From: Mesostigma viride
Taxonomy: Eukaryota > Streptophyta > Mesostigmatophyceae > Mesostigmatales > Mesostigmataceae
Length of the DNA stretch: 61,000 bases
Reading direction: 5' to 3'
NCBI GenBank assembly: GCA_009746045.1
Contig: RPFO01001706.1
Span: forward strand, 1 to 61,000
The notes under the pieces were generated by a model. The model was not told the DNA's origin. It did not search any database and saw only the letters and a list, made by a program, of their open reading frames with translations. Below are positions 49,342 through 59,925 of the stretch, piece after piece. Position 1 is the first letter of the stretch. Each line of letters begins with the position of its first letter. Made by a program: the position numbers and the translations under genes.

Positions 49342-49769
49342 CAAGCGCGGCGTCCCCAATAGAACAGTCATGCAATATGAATAATCATTAGTATCAACGA
49401 TGCGTTCATGCAGGCGTGAACTGTGAAATACAACAAGCATGCAACAACGACTCCAGCACACTTAGTAAATACTGCTCATAATATCTGTGGCACATGCAAC
49501 ATGGTTAAAACACACATGGATGACCTGTATGGCTGCACATGAACTGTCCACCTAGAGAAGAATAGAAATTCAGCATGATATCAAGAGCCATCCACACAAA
49601 TATATGTCTTACCGCAGCTTAGGGCTTCTTCGGGTTGAGTTGGCGAATCGAGCTTGTTGAGCCCTGCTCGAAGTAATGCTCAAATGCGATGCCCAGGCCC
49701 GCCAGCACATCATCAAATGTGATTAGTTTCACAGGTGGTCCGAAGAGTTCCAAACGTGGTTGCTAATTT
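49342..49769. other. Gap between two minus-strand ORFs
   Basis: No gene seen. If 49770-50243 and 47575-49341 belong to one transcript, this would be intron or spacer; candidate splice sites cannot be chosen with confidence. Confidence 0.35.
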
Positions 49770-50243
49770 TCAGGCAGTGCCTGAAGGCCGCCTCGAAAGT
49801 GAAACGCGAAAGTGAAAAGGGGTCACAAACCCTATGTTCATATCCTTGACTCCCCCGTCGAGAACGAACCGAAAACCAGCGCCATGAACGAACTTGTGAC
49901 GAGTAGATGACGACATCGTGGTTATGGCGTCGTACCCCCCCTGGTGCAGCTGCTGCTTTATCGCCGCCTTCCTGTCCTCTTGCTTCCGCCCGGGCGAAAA
50001 CCAGGCGCTTCGCAATGCCTGGAGATGTGATATTCTAATGGGCTTCATGCACTCGTGGCCGCACTTACAGTCGAACGTCTCGTCGGTCACTAGGCTGCCG
50101 GCATGGGTGCTGCCGCTTAGCACTATGGCTGCGAACTTGCGCTTCCCATGGTGTCCCATCACCATGATAGCGAAAGCCAGGAAGCAGATAGCCACGATTA
50201 TGTCCCAGCAAAGCCATAGCACACCTTCCGTTTCGACCGCCAT
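49770..50243 (-). CDS. Small Cys-motif protein, possible transposase N-terminal domain
   Basis: ATG at 50243 (MAVETEGVLWLCWD), 157 residues. A hydrophobic segment (about 7-29) is followed by FDCKCGHECMKPIRISHLQA, LRSAWFSP, a basic helix with R-KAAIKQQL, and HKFVHGAGFRFVLDGG. The order C-x-C-x3-C, I/L, L-R-F, R-I-L, F-V-G resembles N-terminal domains preceding some eukaryotic DDE transposases; tentative. The start codon lies inside the left arm of the palindrome at 50203-50816, and the right arm carries a mirrored copy of the first codons that soon diverges. Confidence 0.4.
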   Translation of the reverse strand: MAVETEGVLWLCWDIIVAICFLAFAIMVMGHHGKRKFAAIVLSGSTHAGSLVTDETFDCKCGHECMKPIRISHLQALRSAWFSPGRKQEDRKAAIKQQLHQGGYDAITTMSSSTRHKFVHGAGFRFVLDGGVKDMNIGFVTPFHFRVSLSRRPSGTA

Positions 50244-50816
50244 GTCGGCCACTAGTCCGGATAGCTCAATGTGCACCTGACCTTGACACTAATCGCACAA
50301 ACAGCCACAATTTTGCAAGCAAGAAGACATGGCTACCTCGGCATTTCATGAAATGTACTTCGTGAAATGCATTTCGTGAAATGTACTAAGGAACGTGATT
50401 GGCCGGCGTTCGCTCGCCAAATCTCGCAAAATGTACTAAGGCACGTGATTGGTCCCGCAAAATGTACTAAGGAACGTGATTGGCCGGCGAAGATTCTGTA
50501 GGGAATTTTAATTGCAGCAAACAGAATCTTCGCCGGCCAATCACGTTCCTTAGTACATTTTGCGGGACCAATCACGTGCCTTAGTACATTTTGCGAGATT
50601 TGGCGAGCGAACGCCGGCCAATCACGTTCCTTAGTACATTTCACGAAATGCATTTCACGAAGTACATTTCATGAAATGCCGAGGTAGCCATGTCTTCTTG
50701 CTTGCAAAATTGTGGCTGTTTGTGCGATTAGTGTCAAGGTCAGGTGCACATTGAGCTATCCGGACTAGTGGCCGACATGGCGGTCGAAACGGAAGGTGTA
50801 CTATGGCTTTGCTGGG
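50203..50816. repeat. Near-perfect 614 bp palindrome rich in CCAAT and G-box motifs
   Basis: Arms 50203-50499 and 50521-50816 around a 21 bp AT-rich spacer; I noticed one mismatch, near the outer end. Each arm has three tandem copies of AAATGTACTAAGG(A/C)ACG and TGATTGG, one of them giving a CACGTG G-box, so six inverted CCAAT boxes flank the centre. Nested short palindromes (CATTTCATGAAATG, CACGAAATGCATTTCGTG) lie farther out. Divergent copies of an ORF start lie at each outer end. Confidence 0.93.
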
Positions 50817-52009
50817 ATGATTATCATCGTAGTACATCATATGTATTACAGTACATTTCACGAAGTACATTTCATGGAGGCAGAGGGAAAGTTCCTGTTC
50901 ATGGTGAGTCGGGGTTAGCAATCACGGCAATGTCGATACATGTACTTGCAGTATATACAAATGCCATAATGTCCTTAGATGCAGCATGAATGTCTATTGT
51001 TCGGATTTCTTTTATCACGATGCTTAGGATGCCTTCCAACAGAAATCTGCTGCGCTACAGGTCGGGAATACCTGAACTTGATATGCGTGGCCAGTGGCCA
51101 TGGCAGCCGGGGTCGGTAAGAATTAACTTCGATAGCCATGAATAATGCGGAAAGTGAACGTTGTCCACCCGCTGCACAGGGAAAATGGCTGCACAGGAAC
51201 GGCCTGACGTGATACTGTCGCAAAGCAGTTCTCATAAGCCGACAATTACACATTCGACTTATGATCGATAATCGGCGCAGGCCTTCGACATTCAAGCGCG
51301 CATCGAAACGTCGTGAGGATTTCGGACATTTAGATGAAGTTGGATTGTTTTCGGCCCTCGTATTTGCCATGATCTTGGCCATCCAATCTTTTTGCTTCGT
51401 GCACAGTTTGCGTTTGCAGTTAAGCGTAGGTACATGACAAGCTTGCGTTTGCGTTTGCGTTTGCGTTTGCCTTTGCCTTTGCCTTTGCGTATACATTTGC
51501 ATGTGCGCTTGCGTTGCCGTTTGCTTATGCGTCCCAATGTATGTCTGGCTTTGGGCAATTCTATTTCCTTGTCGTTGGGATATGAGTGGGTGCTGGCGGT
51601 GGTGTTACTGTCGGCAGGTAGAGTGGCAGTGGCTTCAACTTCTGTTGCTTTTTCATTGCATTTGCATTTTCATTGGGTCTCTGTAGTTAACAACTGCTTT
51701 AAATATCTTTGTTAATAGCCGGCTTCAGCTGTAATTTCGATTGCATGTTGCTTTTGAATTGCATTCGCACTGGGCACATGCAGTGGGCATTAGGCATTGG
51801 TAGTGCAATTACACATGCAGTCACACTTGCAATTGCAATGAAGTTGAAATTGAAGCTGCAGCTAAAATTTGCTACGTGCCTACTGGTACAGTCGCATGTG
51901 CAGTCAACTTTGTGCTTGTTTATTATTATTATTTCTTCTTCTTATAATTTCTTCTTCTTATTATTATAATTTCTTCTTGCTTTTCGTAATGTGTGGTGGT
52001 TAGAATGGT
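50817..52009. other. Unassigned DNA with short low-complexity runs
   Basis: Contains a TTTGCG/TTTGCC hexamer run (51443-51490), scattered CATTTGCATTT-like motifs (51640-51860) and a CTT/ATT run (51920-51975). No gene supported. Confidence 0.5.
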
Positions 52010-52123
52010 GATGGCAGGGGCAGGAGCAGGGGCAGGGGCAGGGGCAGGGGCAGGGGCAGGGGCAGGGGCAGGGGCAGGGGCAGGGGCAGGGGCAGGGGTA
52101 GGGGCAGGGGCAGGGGCAGGGGC
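52010..52123 (+). repeat. (GGGGCA)n hexamer array
   Basis: About 18 units with one GGGGTA variant. Confidence 0.95.
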
Positions 52124-52288
52124 AATCATGAGTTGCTTTCGGCCTGGCATGTGCACCAGAACTGGCATATGTGCTCGCAATGCAGCTTGCTACTCTTGTT
52201 CCTTTTGTTTGCCTTTTCTTTTGTTTGGGAACTGTTCGTGCAGGGGGGTGGGATGAGGCCGCGAGTCTCTGGGCAGGGGCATTGACGT

Positions 52289-53770
52289 GGGTAGGTGTGT
52301 GTCTGGGCTAAGTCTGCAATTGTCGCTGCTGTGCTGTACTTCTGGCTGTGGCTTACGGTGCATTTGTGGCTTGGAGTAGGGGTGAGGCTAGGGTGGGCGC
52401 AGGCGCGGGCGTGGGCGTGGGCGTGGGCGTGGGCGTGGGCGTGGGCGTGGGTGTGGGTGTGGGCGTGGGCGTGGGCGTGGGCGTGGGCGTGGGCGTGGGC
52501 GTGGGCGTGGGCGTGGGCGTGGGCGTGGGTGTGGGCGTGGGCGTGGGCGTGGGCGTGGGCGTGGGCGTGGGCGTGGGCGTTGGCATGGGCGTGGGCGTGG
52601 GCGTGGGCGTGGGCGTGGGCGTAGGCGTGGGAGTGGGCGTGGGCGTGGGCGTGGGCGTGGGCGTGGGCGTGGGCGTGGGTGTGGGTGTGGGCGTGGGCGT
52701 GGGCGTGGGCGTGGGCGTGGGCGTGGGCGTGGGCGTGGGCGTGGGCGTGGGCGTGGGCGTGGGCGTGGGCGTGGGCGTGGGCGTGGGCGTGGGCGTGGGC
52801 GTGGGCGTGGGCGTGGGCGTGGGCGTGGGCGTGGGCGTGGGCGTGGGCGTGGGCGTGGGCGTGGGCGTGGGCGTGGGCGTGGGCGTGGGCATGGGCGTGG
52901 GCGTGGGCGTGCGCGTGCGCGTGGGCGTGGGCGTGGGAGTGGGCGTTGGAGTGGGCGTGGGCGTGGGCGTGAGCGTGGCGTGGGCGTGGGCGTGGGCGTG
53001 GGCGTGGGCGTGGGCGTGGGCGTGGGCGTGGGCGTGGGCGTGGGCGTGGGCGTGGGCGTGGGCGTGGGCGTGGGCGTGGGCGTGGGTGTGGGCGTGGGCG
53101 GGGGTGGGCGGGGCGGGGCGGGGCGGGGGCGGGGCGGGGGCGGGGCGGGGGCGGGGCGGGCGGGGCGGGGGCGGGGGGGGGGGCGGGGGCGGGGCGGGGG
53201 CGGGCGGGGGCGGGGCGGGGCGTGGGCGTGGGCGTGGGCGTGGGCGTGGGCGTGGGCGTGGGCGTGGGCGTGGGCGTGGGCGTGGGCGTGGGCGTGAGCG
53301 TGGGCGTGGGCGTTGGCGTGGGTAGGTGTGTGTCTCAGCTACGTCTGCTATTGTTGCAGCTGCGCTCTACTTCTGGCTGTGGCTTTGGGTATAATTGTGG
53401 CTTGGAGTAGGGGTGAGGCTAGGGTGGGCGTGGGCGTGGGCGTGGGCGTGGGCGTGGGCGTGGGCGTGGGCGTGGGCGTGGGCGTGGGCGTGGGCGTGGG
53501 CGTGGGCGTGGGCGTGGGCGTGGGCGTGGGCGTGGGCGTGGGCGTGGGCGTGGGCGCGGGCGTGGGCGTGGGCGTGGGCGTGGGCGTGGGCGTGGGCGTG
53601 GGTGAGAATGGGCGGGTGCGGGGGCAGGGGCATGGGCATGGGCGGGGGCGGGGGCGGGGCGGGGGCGGGGGCGGGGGCGGGGGCAGGGGCGGGGCGGGGC
53701 GGGGCGGGGGCGGGGGCGAGGGCGGGGGCGAGGGCGGGGGCGGGGGCGGGGGCGGGGGCGGGGGCATGGG
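52289..53770 (+). repeat. Higher-order (GTGGGC)n array with duplicated spacer
   Basis: Two blocks of GTGGGC (52400-53100 with 53220-53310, and 53425-53605), each preceded by a related spacer of about 115 bp (52289-52405; 53321-53425) containing CTTCTGGCTGTGGCTT and GGCTTGGAGTAGGGGTGAGG. Pure GGGGC stretches occur at 53100-53220 and 53640-53765. Strong strand bias (G on plus). Confidence 0.95.
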
Positions 53771-55052
53771 CGTGTGCATGGGCGTTGGGGGGTCAGGGGG
53801 CTGGGGTTGGGTTTGGGTGGGTGGGTCATTGGTGCAATGTTTGGAGTTGGGGCTTGTGTGTGTGGGGGGGGGGGGGGGCATGGGGATTGCCATGCGCGTG
53901 CACGTGGGCGTCCGCGTGATCCTCTGTTCGTGTACATGTTCATGCATGTGCCATGACGGCACAATGCATGTCAGATTCGTGACTTTATCGTGTGTTCCCT
54001 AGTTGCAAGTATTACTGCTAAAATTCATTGCAGCATTCCATTCCTTGCATAATGCTTGATTGCTTGCATCAGTTCATTCTATACTTCGATCATGACCTGA
54101 AGTGCTTAAGTATTACCAGACTCTCGCGCAGTGTCAGAATGTCCAATTTTTTGCACACATGCATGTTTGCACACCAAAGCCCTCATTCCCATGTTGATAA
54201 GGCTAAGTAAAACATTTTTTTTTGTGCGGTGATCCACGAAATGCAGCTGTGAATGGCTCTAGGAGGTCACCAATGGTGGCCAGACCTGTTATTGAGCATT
54301 GGGAGACGTTACAGGGGCATCAATCACAGTTACATTTAGTTCAGATGTAGTTCAATTTAGTACATTATAGTATAAATGTAGTAGAAAATAGTACAACCTA
54401 GTATATTGTAGCATATACTAGTTCAACTACCTCCAGATGAGATCCAGGGGCTATGGGGACACTTTTTATGCAAAACTGAACTTGAAACAAGCAAAAAACA
54501 AGAAACTTGGAAAAACTCAAAATGTACTTGTGCTGGAGTACATTCTTAACGGCTGGCAGGGGTGGCGCTAGCACTTGGCGCCAGCCGCCAGGCTTGAGCT
54601 TTGAGCAGTATAGAAGGATGAGCAACGAACCATGGTGGTCGTTGTTCGTCCGTTTCTCTCCCTCACAACTGGTTTGTTGTCTTCATGGGGTGAAATAGTT
54701 CGAGCAGCCCGGAGTGCTCAGCCCCCGTGAGTGGTTGCATGCAGTCAGTTGCCATGAGGATGGACTGACGGATACGACAATGTACTGGTTTTGTTAAGAA
54801 TGTGTGTAAGACTGAGAACGAGACAAGGGACAGGGCCTTCGGGCACCCTGGTCGTCGTTGGCAAGAATGCCAGTAGGAACTAGGTCGGGAACACACGCAC
54901 TGCCGCCACAAGGGGCCTGCAGTGGCGTAACCCAAGGGGCCTCACAGCTGCTCTTATAACAACAACATTACAACTCGACAGTCTTTGTAATTCGTCATGT
55001 ATCTCATTGGAATTGAAAGGTCTTTTGGTTGCTTTGATGATAAAGCATTATC
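53771..55052. other. Unassigned DNA
   Basis: A 13-base G run lies at 53865-53878, and 54340-54425 is a TAGT/AGTA-rich stretch. 54650-54990 may be an old LTR or leader, but I cannot support it. No gene seen. Confidence 0.4.
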
Positions 55053-55883
55053 TCAAGAATCGGCTGATTGGGCCGGATTGCCTGTCATGAAGGTGGCGGT
55101 GCCGTATAAAGGACCGCACCTTGCATTCTCATTTCTGATAGTGGATGCATTCCAAGTAGCGGTAATGACCAGTCCAGGATGATATGGCACGCAAACGCGA
55201 CAGGGTGACCAAGTCGGGAATGGCGCTGACGGCGCTGGGGACCAACCGGCGGATCTCCGCCCAGGCAGGCCTGAGCAACAGAGCCAAGGAAGGCGGCGGG
55301 CGCGAGGCGGGCGGCGCGGGTGAGCCCACACCCGCCCATGCGGCAGGGGAGGGTGGCCAAGAGCATGATCGAGTGAGTTGGCAGGCCGGCTAGGGCCGGG
55401 GAGGAGCACCTGCAAGGCGGCCTGAATGCCCTCGTCGTGGCCTTCCGCGGCAAGCCGCACCAAGTGGGGCCGGGGGAGCGCCACGGAGCCAGTGAACCAC
55501 CCGTGCATGGCCGGGTGGGCGCAAAACCACAGGAGGAGCCCTTTGGTCTGGGGGTCCTTGAGGCGCGCCCCAAGTCTGGAGGATATGGGTGCGCTGACAG
55601 ACAGTTCCACGGTGGCCCGGAGCTCCTCTTCGACGTAGTATGGGTCACCCACAGGGACGCCCAGGCACGAGAAACCATGCGCCCGCGCCAATGCCCCCGG
55701 GAGAGCCGCGGGGCCTGGCCGGAATTGGCCAGAGCAGTCCCCCTGGGGTGAAAAGACTGCATACTTGGGGAGGGTGAGCCGAAGGTTGATGGCCGCCATG
55801 GCCACTTCAAGGGCAGCCAAGGCGGCAACTACAGCGTCGGCCGGGCCAAGGGCATGGATATCGTCCATATAGGTGAGGAGCAC
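55053..55883 (-). pseudogene. LINE reverse transcriptase fragment (palm/thumb)
   Basis: Begins MLLTYMDDIHALGPADAVVA: the catalytic Y-M-D-D motif, then LRLTLPKYAVFSPQG and HGFSCLGVPVGDPYYVEEEL, the G-L-x-L-N-K and LG-P-G blocks of non-LTR RTs. After a frame change near 55400 it continues LPCRMGGCGLTRAARLAPAA and FLGSVAQACLGG, typical of plant/algal LINE ORF2s. Truncated at both ends; the upstream RT motifs are missing. It probably belongs to the same LINE group as 44590-45617. Confidence 0.75.
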
Positions 55884-55889
55884 GACATC

Positions 55890-56490
55890 CGGAGCAATTA
55901 ATTAAACACGTGCTCCCGTTGAGGAGTCACGGCCGGAGCATGGGAGTGCTTTTAATCCCTGTATACGCACAACAGGAAGAAAGGGCAGAGACCCCCTTTC
56001 TCCTTCATGCCGGCAGAGGCATGCCACAGCAGCAATCGGACACGATAGACGATCCGGCAAATTCTGTGGGTGCAATAAGGCCCACGTGAGCATATCATGT
56101 CCAGGAGCATGGGCAAGCAAGCGGAGCAAAGCTAGGGCGTAGTATGGCTGGCTGTACTAACGCTATAAGCTAGGCTACTAAGGCTATGGCTGGCAGTGTA
56201 CCGTGCGTTAGCGGTGCACGTGACTAGGTATGGTGGCAAGGCTAGGCATTAATTGCTAACATTCTAGGCATGGCTGCCATGGCGGCGGTGACTACCGATG
56301 ATTAGGGCTCATCTAGCCCGCACGGGGCGTCCACATCTTGTACATGGTTGATCATCAGGTCCCCGCCCCTCCAGTACACCTCGGGCTTCGATCTGGGGAT
56401 CCTGCTTGTGGCCGGGAGGCCATTCCGGCCACAGGTCGCGTCGCTGCTGCTGCTGAGCGGGGGTCAGGTCGTCGTGATGTAATGGAGAGC
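55890..56490 (-). mobile_element. Diverged ORF1-subfamily 3' end
   Basis: Minus strand: ORF1 C-terminus in two frames (DDLTPAQQQQRRDLWPEWPP, then VYWRGGDLMINH, 56310-56490), a 3' UTR shared with 33870-34400, a terminal hairpin near 55905-55940 and an AATT tail adjoining the RT fragment. Confidence 0.7.
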
Positions 56491-56578
56491 TCTACCATAA
56501 ACAGTTGTCTCACTTCACTAAATAGGTCATTACGTCAGCCATGCAGGCAATGGTGCGTGCCGATCGTCGCATTTGCCC

Positions 56579-57715
56579 TGAGCCACGAGCTAGGTATAGC
56601 CATGGCTGACGACGGAGCTCATAACTTTCACGTTTGGGCACCAAGTTCCGCTGTGAATATCACAATCGCTTCGTCTTTCTGAGACGCGCACGCTGATATA
56701 ATTTTCAGAAGCTATTAATTACGCAATATATGGCGAGCAAACGCTCCTCCGCGCAACGCAGCCTGGCGGCTGCGCTCAGCCCTGAAAATACATCTGCAGC
56801 TCCGGCTGCAGCTTCGCCCTCCGGCCCAGAAGGCAGCGGCGCCACTAGCCAAGCTCTAGTGATCGCCCAGCCCCCCGGGCTTGCCTCGCCCGCAGCGTCG
56901 CCTGAGCCTAAGCGCAGTCGCCCTGCCGAGCCGACCTGGGACGACTTCGACTTTGACGCCACTCACGCCAGCCAGCCCGGCTCAGTTTTGACTTCGAGCT
57001 CAACCACGACAAGATCCTGAGCTACGTGTTCTGGGGATCGCACGCCTCGCTTACTGAACTGAGCAAGCAGCTCTTCCACCAGGGTCACCTCGTCGATGCC
57101 TTCCAGTCCAGGCGCCCATACGACTCCATCCTAACTGCCCCCCGCCCAAGACTGCAGCCTATACGCCCTCATCTCCCTCCTTAATTGGACGCTCCATCGA
57201 GGAGCTCTGGCCCCCCACGCCCCTCACCACCACCTTGACCGAATCCTCCATCCGCTCACTCCTTAATAAGGAGGTCCTCGCGCAGCACGTGGCCCCCCTC
57301 GCTGCAAATGTGGCACTGGCTATGGGCAACACGTTGGCTGCCGAGCTCCCCCTCCTCTCCACCATCTACACCGCCACCTCCACCCTCCTCGCCTCCTCCA
57401 CCGCCACCACCCCCACCTCCGACGTACGCCATCACCGCCCAGCTCCGCGACATCGACCAGCGCTCCAAGGACAACGTCATCACCATTGAGTGCTTGCAAA
57501 ACACCGCAGACCTCACCGCCCAGGCGGTCAGGCGTGAAGGACATTGCCGCCAAGCCAGCCCCCGCTGCATGGCCTGGCCGGCGATGCTCCTCCCACCCAG
57601 CAGACCTGGGCGGCCATGCTAAAGCAACACACCACTTCCACCACCTCCGCCGTCGCATGCAGCACAGCTCCAGCATGCAGCAGACGCTCGACCTCCGCAC
57701 CAGTCATCTCTGGAT
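56579..57715 (+). mobile_element. ORF1-only LINE-like element, copy A5 (decayed)
   Basis: Conserved leader 56579-56729, ORF1 with several frame changes; the 3' part is missing where RT-family piece B7 begins. Confidence 0.78.
56730..57715 (+). pseudogene. ORF1-like pseudogene (copy A5)
   Basis: First frame 56730-57020 encodes MASKRSSAQRSLAAALSPEN through the KRSRPAEPTW patch. Then frames shift: ILSYVFWGSHASLTELSKQL, SSIRSLL-like segments, an ANVALAMGNTLAAELPLLST block and a DIDQRSKDNVITIECLQNTA helix can be read in sequence. The C-terminal RNA-binding domain is lost. At least four frame breaks. Confidence 0.75.
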
Positions 57716-57838
57716 TCATATTCTTAATCCTGAACGACTCGAAGACGCGGAAAAGATAACGGCAGGCTCGAGCTACCATGGTCCGGATTAATTCTCCCGA
57801 TCGATTTCTGGCGGCCTGCGCTGGTTGTCTCCTTGATC
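57716..57838 (+). mobile_element. RT-family 3' end B7
   Basis: About 120 bp: CCTGAACGACTCGAAGACGC to CTGGTTGTCTCCTTGAT, with small duplications (ATTA, CGAT). Confidence 0.75.
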
Positions 57839-58084
57839 TAAGACCTATCTATGGGGTTCTGGGCACCACGGCCCCAATTAATACTGTGAATGCCAAACTG
57901 GGTCACACGCGGAGCCCCTATTGACTTCGGGGTGACCAGTCTCCTTCATGACTATCTGCGCCACCTATATCCAAGTGCACGATTCACCATCTGCCTCCAG
58001 ATTACAGACATGCCAGGGGGCTGCCCTGGCGTGAGCCCATTGCATGCGACGTGGGTAACACATATCGAAGAGATTATCAGGGAC
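57839..58084. other. Unassigned DNA
   Basis: No recognisable feature; open in one frame (57890-58249) that runs into a non-coding RT-family 3' end, so it is not called. Confidence 0.4.
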
Positions 58085-58190
58085 TCAGACAACCAGCGCA
58101 GGCCAGAAATCGGGAGAATCCGGACCATGGTAGCTCGAGCCTGCCGTTATCTTGTCCGCGTGTGCGAGTCGTTCAGGATGATGAATATAT
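58085..58190 (-). mobile_element. RT-family 3' end B8
   Basis: Minus-strand last about 105 bp of family B. Confidence 0.75.
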
Positions 58191-58229
58191 CCATCCCCCT
58201 CCCAAGAGGAAGGGGCACTTTGCTGAGTA

Positions 58230-58425
58230 GAGTAGCTAGGGTTTTCTAGATTAGATTAGCTTAGAGCTAGCTTAGTTCGGTTTCGCGGCTTCGCCCACCT
58301 CCATCCATCCAGCAAGGGAATATGTGCTACATGATCTCCCAACGGAGCCATGTTATGCCATCCAAGGAGACAACCAGCGCATGTTATTATACTTTAATTT
58401 AATTTAATATATCCATCAATAGAAT
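58230..58425 (+). mobile_element. LINE-related 3' end with micro-insertion
   Basis: 3' UTR like the complement of 7445-7580 and 9345-9480, with CTCCCAACGGAG at about 58337-58348 and an AATTT tail. A piece of about 23 bp containing CAAGGAGACAACCAGCG interrupts it at about 58357-58380, flanked by CATGTTAT. Confidence 0.65.
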
Positions 58426-58429
58426 GAAC

Positions 58430-58799
58430 CATAAAGAGTATTTCAGTCCTGGTGAGTCAACTATTCCTAGACGTCAGCGGATGCGCATGACGGTCCAAGG
58501 TCGTGCGAGGAGTAGATGTCTGAGAGGAAAGGCGCGAGAAGCGCGGAAGGCGGCGCGTGGCTGTCTGTATATAGGAAGAACTGTGCACAGGGCGCCGCGT
58601 GGCTAGAGAGACTGGAAGTTTCAAAGCCAGCTCTGCTGAGTGTTGCATAGTATGTAGTATGAAAACTTCGAACTTGGCAGACTCGTCATTTGGATATTGT
58701 GACATTGGCAAGCCATGGATGCGCCCAGGATTAGCTGTCTCACTACTAATTACCCATCCTTTGCCGTGCCAAGCTTGTGCATGGCATTGTGAGAAAACA
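58430..58799. other. Unassigned DNA
   Basis: No gene that I can support. Confidence 0.4.
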
Positions 58800-59925
58800 T
58801 GCCTGGATTGACCTGTTGGAATGAAGGGTTCAGACGATCCACCACAATAGAGAGAATTATGTGCATGCCGGCACCCCTCACAAAATCATGCATACACTGG
58901 CGTTTTGGCGTGCGATGCACGTATGATTCTAGTAGGATACTAGTTGCAATTACCTCGATCTTAACATCAAGGAGACAACCAGCGCATCTCATCTTAACAT
59001 TACCCATAACAAGAAGGGCTGGCGTACGGCTGTCTATGATAAGCGCACGGATCCTAAATATCAGCAAATTCCTTTTATTCGCTACCCCGATATTCAGTCT
59101 CCTTTCCCACACAGCAAAATATGGTGTTGTTCTTAGTCAGTTGCATCGTTTTTCCCGTCTTTGTTCTTATCGTGTCGATTTCATCACGACTCTTGTTGAA
59201 CTCTTGCATCGTTTGTTGGTCAAAGACTATGACCGAGACATTATGCTCCGTCAAGTCCGTTGTTTTTTGCAACGTCACCCACATCTGTTCGGTGCTGCCC
59301 CTTGGCACAAGCTCTACAAACAGGTCGTGGACCGGCTGGATCACGTAGTATCTCCGCACATCTGAACCCAGTGATGCCAGATCTCCTTTGCGGACGCTCC
59401 GAGCTTGGCACTGGATTCGTTGTCCACATCGTCGCGTCGCTGCAGCAACACGATGTTTTCTGGCAAACACGGGCTTTTGGTTCCCGCCGCACATTTAAAA
59501 GTGCTGTCCTCCGGCTTTTTGCCTGTGCACCGTGTGCAGTTCTTGGACGTTTGGAATCATGGCATGGCTAACGTGATGACTGACTAGCTAGACCTTTTCA
59601 GTGGTTTTCCATTTGCGGGTATTTCCTCGTAAATGGTGGGAGAGCTATCGCAGCAATGGTGCTCACCACTAGACACTCCCGGCCAGTTAGGCTCGAAACA
59701 CACGCCCTGATCACGCAAGCTGTTTCCGGCCCCACCGTCTAGGTCATCTAGTCGCTCTACACGTAAGCCAGCCGTAATTTCAATGCACAAGGCTACACAT
59801 TTCCATCTCCATTCATATTCGTCATCCTGAACGACTCGAAAATGCGGACAAGATAACGGCAGGCTCGAGCTACCATGGTCCGGATTCTCCCGATTTCTGG
59901 CCTGCGCAGGTTGTCTCCTTGATGA
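58800..59925 (+). mobile_element. RT-family element B9 (longest copy)
   Basis: Plus-strand copy extending further 5' than B1 or B2, with the RT C-terminus, full 3' UTR and terminus GGTTGTCTCCTTGAT. Carries a 19 bp reverse-oriented piece of its own family 3' end at 58968-58986. Confidence 0.75.
58870..59365 (+). pseudogene. Reverse transcriptase C-terminus, probably Penelope-like (B9)
   Basis: Same protein as at 28752-29167: a CNYLDLN block (58940-58966) interrupted by the micro-insertion, then KKGWRTAVYDKR, PKYQQIPFIRYPDIQS, FSRLCSYRVDFITTLVELL, HRLLVKDYDRDIMLRQV and RHPHLFGAAPWHK, ending HVVSPHI. Frame changes near 58940 and 59100. The RT active site is not present. Confidence 0.6.

Noticed and set aside
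48794-49391. Plus-strand Pro/Arg-rich frames over 48794-49391
   Set aside because: Complement of the GC-rich Gly/Ala repeat in the minus-strand ORF.
54650-54990. Possible solo LTR or leader sequence
   Set aside because: No matching second copy, no terminal motif and no target duplication that I can see.
57890-58249. 119-codon frame on the plus strand
   Set aside because: Its second half is a non-coding RT-family 3' end read backwards.
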